In this document: positions 1-11,552 of the stretch, in pieces
Numbering within the stretch: the stretch's first letter is position 1
Layout of the letters: the number at the start of each line of letters is the position of its first letter
NCBI GenBank assembly: GCA_036429605.1
Contig: CM071591.1
Coordinates: 2,728,001 to 2,792,000, forward strand
Direction of reading: 5' to 3'
From: Cladobotryum mycophilum
Lineage: Eukaryota > Ascomycota > Sordariomycetes > Hypocreales > Hypocreaceae
DNA length: 64,000 nt
Translations under genes and position numbers: made by a program
Notes under the pieces: model-generated
Databases searched by the model: none
Told to the model about the DNA's origin: nothing
Seen by the model: the letters and a program-made list of their open reading frames with translations, nothing else

Positions 1-2720
1 TTAGCCTTCTCCAAGAAAAAGGCCGACGCGCGAAAAGAATGGCTTGGGAACTTCATTCCTGGTACTTTCTTGGATCACACTACGAAAACCATTTCATACA
101 ACGATTTTGTTAACAGGGAGCTCATTCTGTTCAGCATGGCTGACAATATGAGATCTATTCCGTCAATGATTGACGGCTTCAAACCCGGTCAACGCAAGGT
201 GCTATATGCCTGTTTCAAAGGAAACCGAGTGAAGGACATCAAAGTTGCGGAATTGCACGGTTACGTCTCTCAGCAAACCGCATATCACCATGGTGAAATT
301 TCCCTGCAGCAAACAATTATCGGAATGGCTCAAGACTTTGTTGGGTCAAACAATGTCAATGTTTTGGTGCCAAGTGGTAACTTTGGTTCGAGATTGGCCG
401 GTGGCTCTGATGCCGCCAGCGCTCGTTATATTTTCACACGCCTGTCACCATTTGCTCGCAGAATCTTTTCTTCGCTTGACGATCCCAATCTGAAGCATCA
501 GTATGAGGATGGTAAACAAATTGAGCCCGAGGTCTTTGCTCCAATTTTGCCCATGGTACTCGTCAACGGTGCTGACGGTATCGGTACTGGATGGAGTACC
601 TCCATTCCCAACTACCACCCCTTGGAAATCGTCAAAAATCTGAAGCGGCGAATGGGTCGCCATGAGGAGGGTGACTTGGAAGAGAGGCCATTTGAGACCA
701 TGCTCCCTTGGTTTCGAGGGTGGAAGGGCAATTCTGAACTCGCCGGGCCCCATCGATACCAATTCAACGGAATTGCCTACCAAAATGAGTCAAACCCCAA
801 TGAGGTGGTTGTTACAGAGCTGCCCATTCGCATGTGGACTGATGATTTCAAGGCCAAACTTGAAAAGATTATCAGTGGCGCTGATGGACCCAGCTGGATC
901 AAGGACTACAAAGAGTTCAACGATCACAAGACAGTCCATTTCGAGATTATGGTTGACGAGAAGTTTACGAACAAGGTTGTTGAAGAAGGCTTGCTTGAGC
1001 GGTTCAAGCTTACCAAACAGGTGGCAACATCTAATCTCGTCGCTTTCAATACACGGGGTCAAATTCAGAAATACGAAAAGGTGGAAGAGATTCTGGAAGA
1101 ATATTACAACTACCGATATAATATGTACACCGAACGGAAGAAGTACTGGCTCGGGGTGTACATGGCCGACTTCCTGAAACTCCAGAACCAGGCACGCTTC
1201 ATCCAGGAGATCATTGACAATGAGCTGATCGTCGGCAAGAAGAAGAAGCTTGTTCTTGTAGAAGAACTCCGACGGCGCAAGTACGACGCTTTCCCGCCAA
1301 TTAAAAACAAGGGCGAAGAGGAAGAGGAAGAGGAAGAAGACGATGACGGCGCTCAGGGCGGTGCTCATGATTATGACTATTTGCTTTCGGTAAGATGCTT
1401 TGCGGAATTGATCTCAACGTTTGAAGTGATACTAATTTCTTTTTGCAGATGCCTATTTATTCCTTGACCCTGGAGCGCCTTGAGAAGTTGAAGGACGCCA
1501 TTAAGAGGAAAAAGGCTGAGCACGATGCACTGTTGGCCAAGAGCGAAAAGGATCTGTGGTGCACAGATCTGGATGAGTTCGTAGATGAGTGGGAGAGACA
1601 GCTCGTGTTGGAGGCTGAAATCCAAACCAGCATTCGCCGCATGGGTCGCCGAGTGTCCAAGAAGATAGGAGCTGGCCGCGGTCGCAAACCCAAGGTTGAC
1701 GATGAATACGAACCCGCTGCTGCTAAAAAGGGTCGTCCAAAGGCTGCGGCCAAGGCCGCCCCTGCTGTCAAGGTAGAAACCAAGACAGCCCAGAGGTTTG
1801 CCGAGATGTTTGGTGCCAAGCCTAAAGTCAAGAAGGAGTCCAAGTCGGAGGACGTGGACATGTCTGAGGATTTCTCTGACGATGATTTCGCGGCTCTGAG
1901 TCGAAACAAGCCAGCAGCAAAGGCATCAAAACCACGGGCTATGTCGGAATCTCAGTCCGAAGAACCAGCACCCGCGCGTACCAAACGTGCCGCCGCATCA
2001 AAAGCCAAAACTCTGTTCGATGACTCGGATAGCGAGGATGATGACAAGATGCTTGGTGACGTCGGTGCGCTTGTCAAGGGTATCGACAAGCCCGCAGGAG
2101 AGTCTCCTACTCGGCTTAGTTTACATGCGATGAGCCGCCCCGAATCTAGCCACGGCACCCTCCCCAAGGCAAAGTCCAAGGCAGCGAAGACTTTCAGCTT
2201 TGACAGTGAGGATGATACCAACTATGAAATGCTTGCCAAATCATCACCGCAGAAAACAGCGATCAAAGAAGAAATTGATAGTCTTCTTTCCGACGATGAA
2301 CCTATCCCGCCCCCTGTCAAGAAGGCGGCAGTAAAGGCCAAAGCCTTGGGCGCCGCGGCTACAGATGGTGCAGCAGTCAAGAAACGTGGCAGACCTGCTG
2401 GTGCTAAGACTACCAAGGTCACCAAGGCAGAGCCAAAAGCCAAGGCAGCACCCAAAGCTAAAGCTAAAGCGGCTGTCAAATCCACAGCTCTCTCACCAGC
2501 TGCCAAAAGATATGCTGCCAAGAAGAAGGCCTTGAATAACGATTCAGACGACGAGGACGAAGAAGAGTTGGACGACTCGCCTCCACCAAAGCCGGCAGCA
2601 CGAGCCAGGCCAGGACGGGCTGTAGCGAGGAGACCTATTGTTCTGGACGACGAGGACTCCATGGCGGTGGATCAAGACGAAAGCGATGACCCATTTGTGG
2701 TGGATGATGACGATGATTAA
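1..2720 (+). CDS. TOP2: DNA topoisomerase II, C-terminal part (5' end outside window)
   Basis: This is the type IIA topoisomerase that passes one duplex through another in the nucleus. The window opens in frame just before the winged-helix region. The catalytic tyrosine is visible in SARYIFTRLSPF (Tyr codon 427-429), followed by the conserved ILPMVLVNGADGIGTGWST and PWFRGWKG blocks and the long coiled-coil gate region. A 59-nt phase-0 intron (1390-1448, GTAAGA..GCAG) joins YDYLLS to MPIYSLT, a join conserved in the family. The last roughly 330 residues form the usual non-conserved tail, rich in Lys, Ala, Pro and acidic Ser patches (AKAAPKAKAKAAV, DDSDSEDDD), typical of nuclear localisation and CK2-type phosphorylation. 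The visible part is 886 aa and is intact to TAA at 2718. Confidence 0.97.
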
Positions 2721-3371
2721 GTAGGTAGTGGGGGATGACCTTACGACAGGTGGTGAAGGAAGATAATTGTATGAGTTGCTGTGCTATTTTACTATGTCAT
2801 ATGTTAGAGAGCTGGACAAAGGGGCCTCCAAGTTGCTCCACCGGGCGTTAGAGGGGACCTGGACGATATTTGCTATTTTCTGATATTCAGGACCAACATT
2901 GATTAAGTCGGAACCGGATCCCAATAACTAACAATATCATTTTGCTTTCTCATGACTTGATCTGATGTTGCCACTGTGATTTCTAATGAAGTGACAGTAA
3001 TTCAATCCGGTTACGAACTCACTAGACTTCAACTTGGCTCGTGAAATATTAAACAATGTTGTTATTTATTGTTTTGAATCTCATACTCTTATACGGTGTC
3101 AAGTCTCTTTGCATCTTTAGGTGCACTCGTTGGCAAGCAAGGTCCAGGGGATGCATCTGTTATCGATAACGGACAAAGAACCCTTTGGAGGGGCAACAAT
3201 GCCACCCCCACCATCTTACGACATTCCTCAGCTCGCCTTGCAAACCAATTCTAGACTCTTTCTACTCTGTCATTACAAAGCATACAATCCGAGACTCTCC
3301 CATTCTCTCACCGAATCGCATCGCCATCCATCTATTCTACGCTTCCCAACTCATATATCGCCGCACACATA
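2721..3371. other. intergenic region TOP2-TAP42
   Basis: This stretch holds the TOP2 3' UTR and the TAP42 promoter. No gene is seen. It is moderately AT-rich in the first half and becomes pyrimidine-rich (CTCTTTCTACTCTGTC, CTCCCATTCTCTCACC) just before the TAP42 start, as expected for a fungal 5' leader. It contains a perfect 12-bp palindrome described separately. Confidence 0.6.
3159..3170. promoter_or_regulatory. palindrome GTTATCGATAAC upstream of TAP42
   Basis: This perfect 12-bp palindrome lies about 200 bp before the TAP42 ATG. It contains two overlapping inverted GATAA cores. Similar ATCGATAA or GCGATAA elements occur before BMS1, the YVC1-like gene and the RRN5/IRC3 pair. A regulatory role is inferred only from position and recurrence. 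Confidence 0.35.
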
Positions 3372-4451
3372 ATGGCTTCGTCAGACGAGCCACAGTCCCT
3401 CCGAGCCCTCTTCGAGGCCGCCGAAGCCAAACGCGAAGACCTCGAGGCCTCGCCCAACGCCATGTCCCCCCAGTACGCCGAGACGCTCGACGCGGCGCTC
3501 AGGTCATACAGCACCGTCCTAGAGCAAATCTCCGTCGTGGGGCTCTTCTCCCCCAACGAGGGGCTCGAGGACATTGCCACTTCGTCGCTGCCGTACCTGC
3601 TCGTCGATTTCTACCTCGCGGAATTGGTGCAGCGGACGCCCCGGCTGACTCCCAGGGAAAGGCTGCAGGTCCTGGGGAGAGCGCGGTCCTCGTACGAGAG
3701 GTTCCTGAGTTTGGTGGATAACTACGGGCTCGTCACGGCGCCGTACGCCAAGTTGCTGGAGAGATATCGCGATGACGAGGAGAGGTTCGCCGTGGTGGCG
3801 GGGACGGACCCGGCGTCTAAGCGGGACGGCAAGATTGCAAACTTCAAGGCCGAGAAGCTCCTCCGCGAGAAGCTCGCGACGCTGAAACGTAACCCCCGGT
3901 ATATAGACCAGGGCGACGAGGAAGTCGTGCGGGACGTGTACATTGCCAACGTGCACTTCTCCATCCACACCACCTTCCAGTCCCTCGACTCCCTGAACCG
4001 CGAAGTCCCCCTCCTCTCATCCGCCCCCTCGCCCACTCTCGCTCCCACACCCAACACCAATACCAACACCCGAGACCGCGCCGACGACAGCAACGACACA
4101 TCCTTCAGACTAGACCAGCCCCTCCGCCAACTCCGCCCCGGCGCCGGCGGCCCCCTCCTCACCAAGCAAGGCAAGCCCCTCCAGCCCTTCACCCTCGTCG
4201 GCTCCCGCGCCGACCTCGCCCGGGGCGTCTTCCGGCCCGGTCACAACCTGCCCACCATGTCCATCGACGAGTACCTCGAGGAGGAGCGCCGGCAGGGCAA
4301 CATCCTCTCGGGCGGCACCGACCCCACCAAGCCGGAGGTGGACGAGGACGACATGGAGGCCGTCGACAGGGAGACGTACAAGGCCAGGGAGTGGGACGAT
4401 TTTACGGATAATAATCGAAAAGGAGCCGGAAACACGCTCAATATGGGATGA
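3372..4451 (+). CDS. TAP42: TAP42-like PP2A-associated regulator
   Basis: The 359-aa protein matches the Tap42/alpha4 family, which binds the catalytic subunits of PP2A-type phosphatases and links them to TOR signalling in the cytoplasm. The N-terminal two thirds is the all-helical domain (for example DIATSSLPYLLVDFYLAELV, about residues 66-85). A variable acidic/proline loop follows, and then the family signature tail: a conserved Arg-Ala-Asp region (VGSRADLARGVFRPGHNLP), TMSIDEYLEEE, and the ending KAREWDDFTDNNRKG plus AGNTLNMG. The start at 3372 follows a pyrimidine-rich leader and gives the expected family length. The gene has no intron. An A22 tract begins 64 nt after the stop. Confidence 0.93.
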   Translation: MASSDEPQSLRALFEAAEAKREDLEASPNAMSPQYAETLDAALRSYSTVLEQISVVGLFSPNEGLEDIATSSLPYLLVDFYLAELVQRTPRLTPRERLQVLGRARSSYERFLSLVDNYGLVTAPYAKLLERYRDDEERFAVVAGTDPASKRDGKIANFKAEKLLREKLATLKRNPRYIDQGDEEVVRDVYIANVHFSIHTTFQSLDSLNREVPLLSSAPSPTLAPTPNTNTNTRDRADDSNDTSFRLDQPLRQLRPGAGGPLLTKQGKPLQPFTLVGSRADLARGVFRPGHNLPTMSIDEYLEEERRQGNILSGGTDPTKPEVDEDDMEAVDRETYKAREWDDFTDNNRKGAGNTLNMG

Positions 4452-5066
4452 AGAAGAAGAAAAAGATTTCACAATAATATTGAGCAAAATAAGTATTTAA
4501 ATTTTTGTTTTGTCAAAAAAAAAAAAAAAAAAAAAAGGAAGAAAGAAAGAAAAGAAAAGAAAGAAAAAGGAGAGACTCGGAGAAATTGCATATCTTGATG
4601 GCGTTGATGGGCAAGGGATCAAGTTCATGGATTGTTTTACGGATAGACTGACGGACAAACAGGCGGACAAGATGGATATACAGCCAGATAGACACATTGA
4701 CGGATGGATGGATTGATGGATTGATTGATAGACAAATGGTCAACAGATACCCCAAGCATTCATTTCATCATGACTTCGTTGATATTTTATTTCCCTTCAA
4801 AGTATACCTTAGTATGCCTAGCCCCTTTTCTGCCCTTTCTCATCCAAAAATCCAGTTCCAACTTTGTCATCCACCTGCCTTTCTTGGCCATGTCTTCGTC
4901 AACTTTATCCTGTGACAGACGTTGTAAAAAAAAAAGAGAGATATAAAAGAAAATCCCTGCAAATGCAATTCGAGCAGTTGATATCCCTTAATCAGGATGA
5001 AAAAAAAACGGTATTGTCTCCAAATCAACAACAAAGATGAAAGAAAAGAAATCAAGAAGAAGAAAA
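4452..5066. other. convergent intergenic region TAP42/BTB-like gene
   Basis: This contains the 3' UTRs of two convergent genes. It holds an A22 tract with GAAA repeats, a GATT/GATG-rich stretch (about 4698-4733) and several short A runs. No gene is seen. Confidence 0.6.
4515..4570 (+). repeat. A22 tract followed by (GAAA)n-like purine repeat
   Basis: Twenty-two consecutive A residues (4515-4536) are followed by imperfect GAAA/AGAAA units. It is a simple-sequence tract in the TAP42 3' region. Confidence 0.9.
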
Positions 5067-7783
5067 TCAGACCATAATCATGCTGCCCTCGCTGTCACTC
5101 TGTTCATTGGCTCCAGCAACGCTTCCTTCCATCTCTACATCTTCGCCACTGCCCAGCGTATCATCCAGTCCAAAATCTATATCGGTAATTGTCGAAGATG
5201 AATCAGCGTCTGAAAACGCCTCAATCATCAAGTCCACCGCTTGTCCTGTTTCCTGGTGTTCAGTCGGCATCTCAAATCTCGCGTCTTGGTATTCGCTTCC
5301 ATCCGCAGTAAAGGATTCGGTCACGATTGAGCCGCTCTCGGAGATGACACGATCCCTAGCATATACGGTCGATATACTATCCTGGGCATCCAAGGAGCCC
5401 ATCACTGTGCTGCCGTTGATTCTCATTCCGGTTACACCATCCAGCAATGAGCCCGGGGTGCTTGATGGGGTGGACGGTACCGTCATACCGGTGTGATAAG
5501 CTGGTCCTGGTCCATCAGGTCCGAGATGCGCTGGTGGAAGAAGGGCCTCGAATACACCGCCTGTGTCATCATTGCAGCCACCGGCCCATAGAGGTAGATA
5601 CTTCATCTCATTGGCGGTCAAAGTCAGCAGCAGATGACGGGTGACATTCAGTGAAGGATCAATATCAAGCCGTATCCATGAATACACAATTGGGTGGGTG
5701 ATAACCTTGACTTCTCTATCCAGTGCATCCAGATTAATGATGGGGTATCGAAATCGAACATGAGCTTGGCCATCCGGTGATTCTTCGTCCGAATCTTTGC
5801 AAAAAAAGACTTCCCAGGCTGGTGACGACTTCCTTTCGCGATGTGTGAGCACAGCTCGTGTAAGGCACACGCTAAAGTCTTTGATCAATGTCGTATACGG
5901 CGCTTTGTAGTTGAATTCTTGACTTGTTCCCGTCTTATCATAGAAGAAGTGCTCTTGGTCCCATAAGCGCTCAAGTTCTTGGTAGATGAAGGGGCACATA
6001 AGCCTCTGAGTCGCATTAAGCCCCTCCATTACTGTTTTCAGGGGCTGATAATCCTGGGGCTGAACATATTTTGCTCGGTCGTCGTCCATGGTGAGATAGA
6101 GTCGGCCGCTGACCAGAGTTCCCCTTGGTGGCACCTCATCTAGTGCAGAAGTGACGGCATACGACATGGCTGCCATGAAGCCTCGGAGGCACCTCAAAGC
6201 CGAGACACAATCATCGTCGTCCTCTTGTGCAAGGACTTGTTCCATTCTCTTGAGGACGAACCACTCATCACCCATTCGACGGTCAAGCAAACCCGGGTCG
6301 CGGAGATCGTCTCGTAATATCGACACTCTTTCGACGAGCGCCCTAGCAGCGTGCTGGACAATATTATTCAGCTCATCATCTAAATCGCCTAGCCTTCTTC
6401 CAAATACAGTAGTTCGAGTTGGATGCTCATTCGTAGCTGCGTCTTTGATGGCCAATTCATTGACCAGAATGCGAAACGCACATTGCGTGACCTGGTCAAG
6501 CTCCAAGTCAAAGCCTATCTGCAGGGCCTCCTCGGGCAAAATTTCAATGAATCTGGTATTATTGCCGTACATGATCCATTGGGCGACCTGATCCCTAACG
6601 ACAGAGGTGCAGTCAAGTATTTTGGCCATGCCAACCAAGGACCAAACACGGGTCGCAGAGTCGAAGATGATTTCCCTCCCTTCAATCATCATGAGGAGTC
6701 GAAGTATGTCATTGCGATGGCGGATATGGCAATAGTCGGGGATATTTCGAAAAGCTGGCGTGTCATAGGCCTCCTCAGCCCCTCTTTTCTTCAGACGAAG
6801 AATAGCCTCTCTAGCGGGCGAAGGAATCAGCGTGGTAGACTTGTTGCTAGCCGACTTGTTTGGAATGCTTCCATTCATTTTCTTGACATATTCTTCGTAT
6901 TCAATAGCTTGAGCAAGAGGTGTCCGTCGATTGCAGCGACAAATGTCATCGTGCCCCGTGACCAGCCAGGAATCAACCTCTTGAAGGCTTTCCGCCGCCC
7001 ACCATTTTATAATTCCGGGTGTAAGAGACAGTCGAGTCATTTGAAAGACAAGGTCGTCGCCTTCCGACGGCGGTGTCAGATCCAAGACATATTTGACACC
7101 TTCAGGAAGGCTATTAACCAGCTTCCTCCGTCTCTTGATGCGAAATTGATATGTCGGGTTCAACATATCAGCAAACTTGGAAGATCCCGTAGCGCGCAGC
7201 TTTTCCGAGTGTACGCGGAACTCTTGCGAGCGGTATCCCATGCCATGACAGTCAACGTACTTGGTCCCGTCTTGGGGGGATCCGGGTAATCAATAAAGAC
7301 CAAAGTATCGCCCTCTCTGAGATCAAGTGCCGGTGAGTGTAATTTACAAAGCTCCATAAAGCGAGAGTGTTCCGTGGTAGATGCCGGTCTTGTGGCAGAC
7401 TCCGAGTCTTCAGGTTCATTGTCGTCAACCCGTGGGGGTGAAGATGTCGATGCCGGCTCTGTGTCATCACGGGGGACGAGGTGTTCGAGGTATGTGGTTG
7501 AAAAAGGAGGAGGGTTCGGTTCGGGATCAGACAGGGCCGGCTCAGTGGAAGGCTGTGTTATTTCCATTCTGTCATTTTCGTCAGGTTGGTTCACTGCGAT
7601 TGGATCGGCAGCTGTTGTCTCGGTCGTCGTGGTGTTGTTCGCCGGTAATATGAGGTCAATGTCTTGTTCAAGGAGAAAGGACCATGGGTCCCAAGTCGGC
7701 AGTGATGGAGTTTCATCAACATTTTCGACATTTTCGACGTTCTCAACGTTCTCGATGTTCTCAACATTATCAACGTTTTCCAT
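5067..7783 (-). CDS. BTB/POZ-like fungal protein, interrupted by one frameshift
   Basis: Function is unknown. The N-terminus (residues 2-23) is a run of Glu-Asn-Val triplets, followed by a low-complexity region rich in Thr, Pro and acidic residues. At about residue 155, LREGDTLVFIDYPDPP opens a region that continues with YRSQEFRVHSEKLRATGS and SKFADMLNP, which resembles the BTB fold of fungal proteins (substrate adaptors or self-association). A long alpha-helical part (EYEEYVKKMNG, RNDILRLLMMIEGREI) and an acidic tail follow. The two halves are in different frames. Adding one C to the C6 run (G6 at 7274-7279 on the + strand) restores DPPQDGTKYVDCHGMGYRS and a single protein of about 905 aa. 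No usable intron fits. The BTB call is moderate; the frameshift call is strong. Confidence 0.75.
7714..7783 (-). repeat. 9-bp coding minisatellite (Glu-Asn-Val repeats)
   Basis: Imperfect 9-bp units read in frame as VEN, VDN or IEN triplets directly after the start Met of the BTB-like protein. Units differ at third positions (AAC/AAT, GTT/GTC/ATT). Confidence 0.85.
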
Positions 7784-10778
7784 TGTTGCGTTTTCTAAGT
7801 GCTAGCACCAGAGGAGTATTAGTGGTGGGAACACTGGTGGACGTGAGATAGGCGTTGAGAGGGCATAGAAGATGTAGTCGAGCGCGAGATGATACAGGTA
7901 GTTCACAGCTTGCAAAAGAAATGATATCGAAAGGAAGAAAGTAAAGTCTCTTGGGTGGAATGAGAAGATAGAAAGAGCTCCTACGTTATCAGCATCTAGG
8001 CTAAATTCGGGATGCCTAGAAGACATCGATGTGAATGAATGTGGTAGTGATCGGCTGGTGGTATTAGGCAGCTAGTACATCGAATCTGACGGCTTCACTC
8101 CAGGGTAAAGAGGGCTTCGATTATGAATCTCAAGTGTATCAACAACGACGTCGAAGGAATAGGTAAGCGAGTGGGCGAGTATCGAAATGATGGAAACGAA
8201 AATCCAGGTATGTCAAGAAGGTCTATCTCTCCCTCTGCAATGATGAAAGGTCAAGATTCAAGTCCAAGATTCTGGAAGAGGAGGGGTTTGACAAGAGCAG
8301 TTCAAACAAGGACCCCAGTTTGCAGGGGAGGTAAGTATACTTGATCTAGTACGGACTCGGGACGCATCTAAAGTAACGGGGAACTTGGGACTAAAGTACC
8401 AAGCAGGTCTAGCAATGAAGAATGACGGGCAGCCAATACGAAAGGCGGGAGAGCTTGTATGGCCTGTATGACTCCAGCTGACTAGATGACCGCCTACACC
8501 TTCGTACATATAGCCCGGTAGAGCGCTAGGTATAGGTACCTTGGGCACTACAGCAATGCAATGCAGGAGGTACAACTCCGATGAGGTAAGTTAGACACCT
8601 AACGTACCCACCTACTAAGGTACCTCGTAGTAGCCTACGTGCCTACCCAGGGCTGTCTGTTGTCGGCGGTTGCCTGATTGACGACAACAGTCACCAGCTG
8701 CAGCGGGCGCGGCAGCCAGACGGGGTGGATGGCATAACGGGATCCGTACATGGCACTGTATCTGCGACAAGCGCCGCTACAAGTGCTGCTACACCTAATG
8801 CAGTCAGTATCCGCCCGTAGGTACAACGCATGGACATACAGGTATTACTTAATACGAGCAATCAAAAAACCCCGTGACCGTTGCGAAGTCCCGGTTGGGG
8901 AACAGAGAGAACAACGGAGGAGTGCCAAAAGAAAAGAAAAGAAAGGGAAAAAAGGTACAGAAAAGCCCCCCTCCCCCCAGTTGTCCCACCGAAGAGCCGC
9001 ATGCTTTAATTGGATGCCCGGCTAGCAGTTGGGCTCTTGCGTCAGACAAGAAGCTATGCAGTCCCATCTATTGGTTGCAGCCATAGCATGCTGCAGGCTA
9101 CGACCTGTACTACAGGTAGTACTAAGGTGCTAGGTAGGTACCATTATGATGAGTCAAAATGCCAAGTTGGAGCCCTGGAGGTTGCCTTCTCGGTTGCCTT
9201 GAGAGGAAGAAACAACATTGAGGCTGTGATAACGAATGAATAATAGGTACCTACTGCCTGTCTACCCAGGAGAATTAGCAGAGTGACGTGGTAGCATCAA
9301 AAAGTAGAGTCAGACTTGCCAGCACATTGATGAGAAGAAAGGCGTACATACATACCTTACACACACATACATACAGGGGGTAAAAAGAACCACACGGCTC
9401 ATCACTGAACTGAGAAAAATATAGTTAAAAAAAATTAAAATGTCGATCTAAAGACCCGTAGTTTTCTCTATACCCTTGTGAGCCTCATTTAATCCTAGTC
9501 TATGGAGTCATTTGACATCTTATATACATATGCACATGCACTGCGCCAAACTCGGCCATTGTTCTGGACCGCATCTTGAGAATTGAGCATCAGCACTTAG
9601 TATAACTCGACTCCCCTAATTACGTAATGCAGCTACAGCATCCGTAGCAATATCAGAAAAGGTGAAATCACTCCAAGAGAGTAAATATAAAAATCCGTTT
9701 TGTTTTCTCTTTACGAAGATGTACTTATAACACAAGCAGTGATGATGACTCTTGCCTTCTCCTAGTACCTGCGGGTACCAAGGCAACTTCGTAATGCGTC
9801 CAATCATCATGTCCTTTCTGGGCACTCTCAAGTAAACCGGTACGGGGTAGTAGTCGGCACCCCACTTTGACTTCGCCATGAATGTCAACTCCACTCTAGA
9901 TTTTATATCAGTGATCAATACCCACCAGGTGGTAGGTACTCTATACTTGTACATAAAAAGGTCAGCTGTCTATATTCATGAATAAAGAGATACGGTAGAT
10001 ACAAATCTAGTTTACCATTCCACCACTTGACCATATTCACTTTGGGCTATCCTACCTCCTTACCTTGTGAGTATTCTCTATCGTGGCTTGTTACTTACCA
10101 GGTAGTTCCTTGTAGCTTCTAGTCTTCAAGACAAAAGATCTAGAACTTACCTCCTCCCTCAAGAAAAGCCACCACCAGTAGCTTTTTCTCACCCGGAGCT
10201 TCAATCTTGGCTCTAACCAAAAGCTATCTATGCCTATACCTATACTACCTAGTACCTAGTACTACTTCCTAGGTACCGATTTTCCCCTCCATCAAATCCA
10301 ATTCTAGTGACATAACAATATTGCCCATCCCGATGAATTCCGTCCAACGCCAACTCAAAAAAGAGGAAGTCACCATGAACTCCTCGTGACCAGCAAATGC
10401 AAAACGTATCCCATCTTCTTCCCAACTTGAACCCATATTTTCCTCTTCAAGACATTTGGTTCCCTCCCTCCCTCTTTACATCCCTCACCGCTATTAAAAA
10501 ACTCCATAAACACCACCCATAATATTTATACAACACCACCACCTACACGTGCCCACCTACCCAACCGAGGCGGTGCAAAAAAACAACAACACCCCATCAA
10601 TCAACTCCGCCCTCTCCAACCTCCACACACAAAAAACACCAAATATGCCAATCTCCCCTCGTCCCTTTCCGTAAGCCTTTCCGCTCAAGGCGTCCCCCCC
10701 TTCCCCATCAACACAACATCCAATTCTTTTCTTCCCGCCCCCTCCTAAACAAGAAGAAGAAGAAAGAAAGGAATAAGC
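7784..10778. other. 3 kb gene-poor intergenic region
   Basis: I see no convincing gene. The start is the promoter/leader of the BTB-like gene. The middle holds several clusters of short palindrome-like words of the CCTAGGTA/GGTACC type (about 8505-8640, 9085-9145, 10240-10275). The last 300 bp is C- and A-rich promoter DNA for the small gene at 10779. Short ORFs here lack coding-like composition. Confidence 0.55.
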
Positions 10779-10970
10779 ATGCCCCCATCTCAACTGACCG
10801 GTCACAGCCGCAGCCGAGGCGTCCTCATCCTCGCCGTCGCCGTAACATCCGCCACTGCCTTCGCCTTCAAGTTCAAAGCCGATGCCATCAAGAGGAACGA
10901 GGTTGACCAGCGCACCGAGAAAGCCCCCAACGGCTACGTGAGCGTCGATCGTAGCGGTGGCGGCATTTGA
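10779..10970 (+). CDS. small single-helix membrane protein, 63 aa
   Basis: The peptide begins MPPSQLTGHSRSRGV, has one hydrophobic segment (VLILAVAVTSATAFAF, about residues 15-30), then a basic/polar part and the ending YVSVDRSGGGI. The layout (short basic N-terminus, one membrane helix, charged tail) resembles small fungal proteins of mitochondrial or ER membranes. The ATG follows a purine-rich leader (GGAATAAGC) and the frame is closed by TGA. I recognise the style of the sequence as conserved in fungi but cannot name a family. Function is unknown. Confidence 0.6.
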   Translation: MPPSQLTGHSRSRGVLILAVAVTSATAFAFKFKADAIKRNEVDQRTEKAPNGYVSVDRSGGGI

Positions 10971-11552
10971 AAGTTTTCAGGCATAATTTAACTTGTTGAA
11001 ATATCATATCGTGAATAAAGAATGAACCAATCATGAGGGGGCAGTTTTCAACACAAATGGTCTGTAAAAAAAAAGAGAAAAAAGAAGAAAAAAGACACAT
11101 GACTAAAACTGGGACATCAATCAATGGGAAAGAAATAACCATCTTCACATCACCATTCCGGGAGTTCGTCAAATTTCTTGCTCGAAAATCCATGTATATA
11201 TAATCGGCAGTTACTCGCATCAGCTCTGCATCAAAGTCATGAACCAAGTGCTGAAATAAAACAAAAGCACAACAAAAAACCGCCACGGCTAGAATCCAGC
11301 CGGGTCTATTGCAAAGCCATGTTCGCACCAAAAGGAAAAAAACAAAAGACCATCATCTCATACAGCCTCCCCAGTATCCTCTGACCTGTAATACTCCCCT
11401 CTCCGTAAAACCGTTGGATATACCGTTGTGTATCTGTACCAAAGATATCAAATGCCCTCGCAACGCCTGTGTATATGCCTACCCCCTATCTTTCCGAACC
11501 ATCCCCTCCCGCCCCCCGGAAGAAACCCAAATGTGAAAAGAAAAAAAAAGAC
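10971..11552. other. convergent intergenic region
   Basis: This holds the 3' UTRs of the small membrane protein gene and the channel gene. It has several short A runs and no gene. A possible extra 3' exon of the channel gene could lie near 11380-11440; see findings. Confidence 0.5.
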
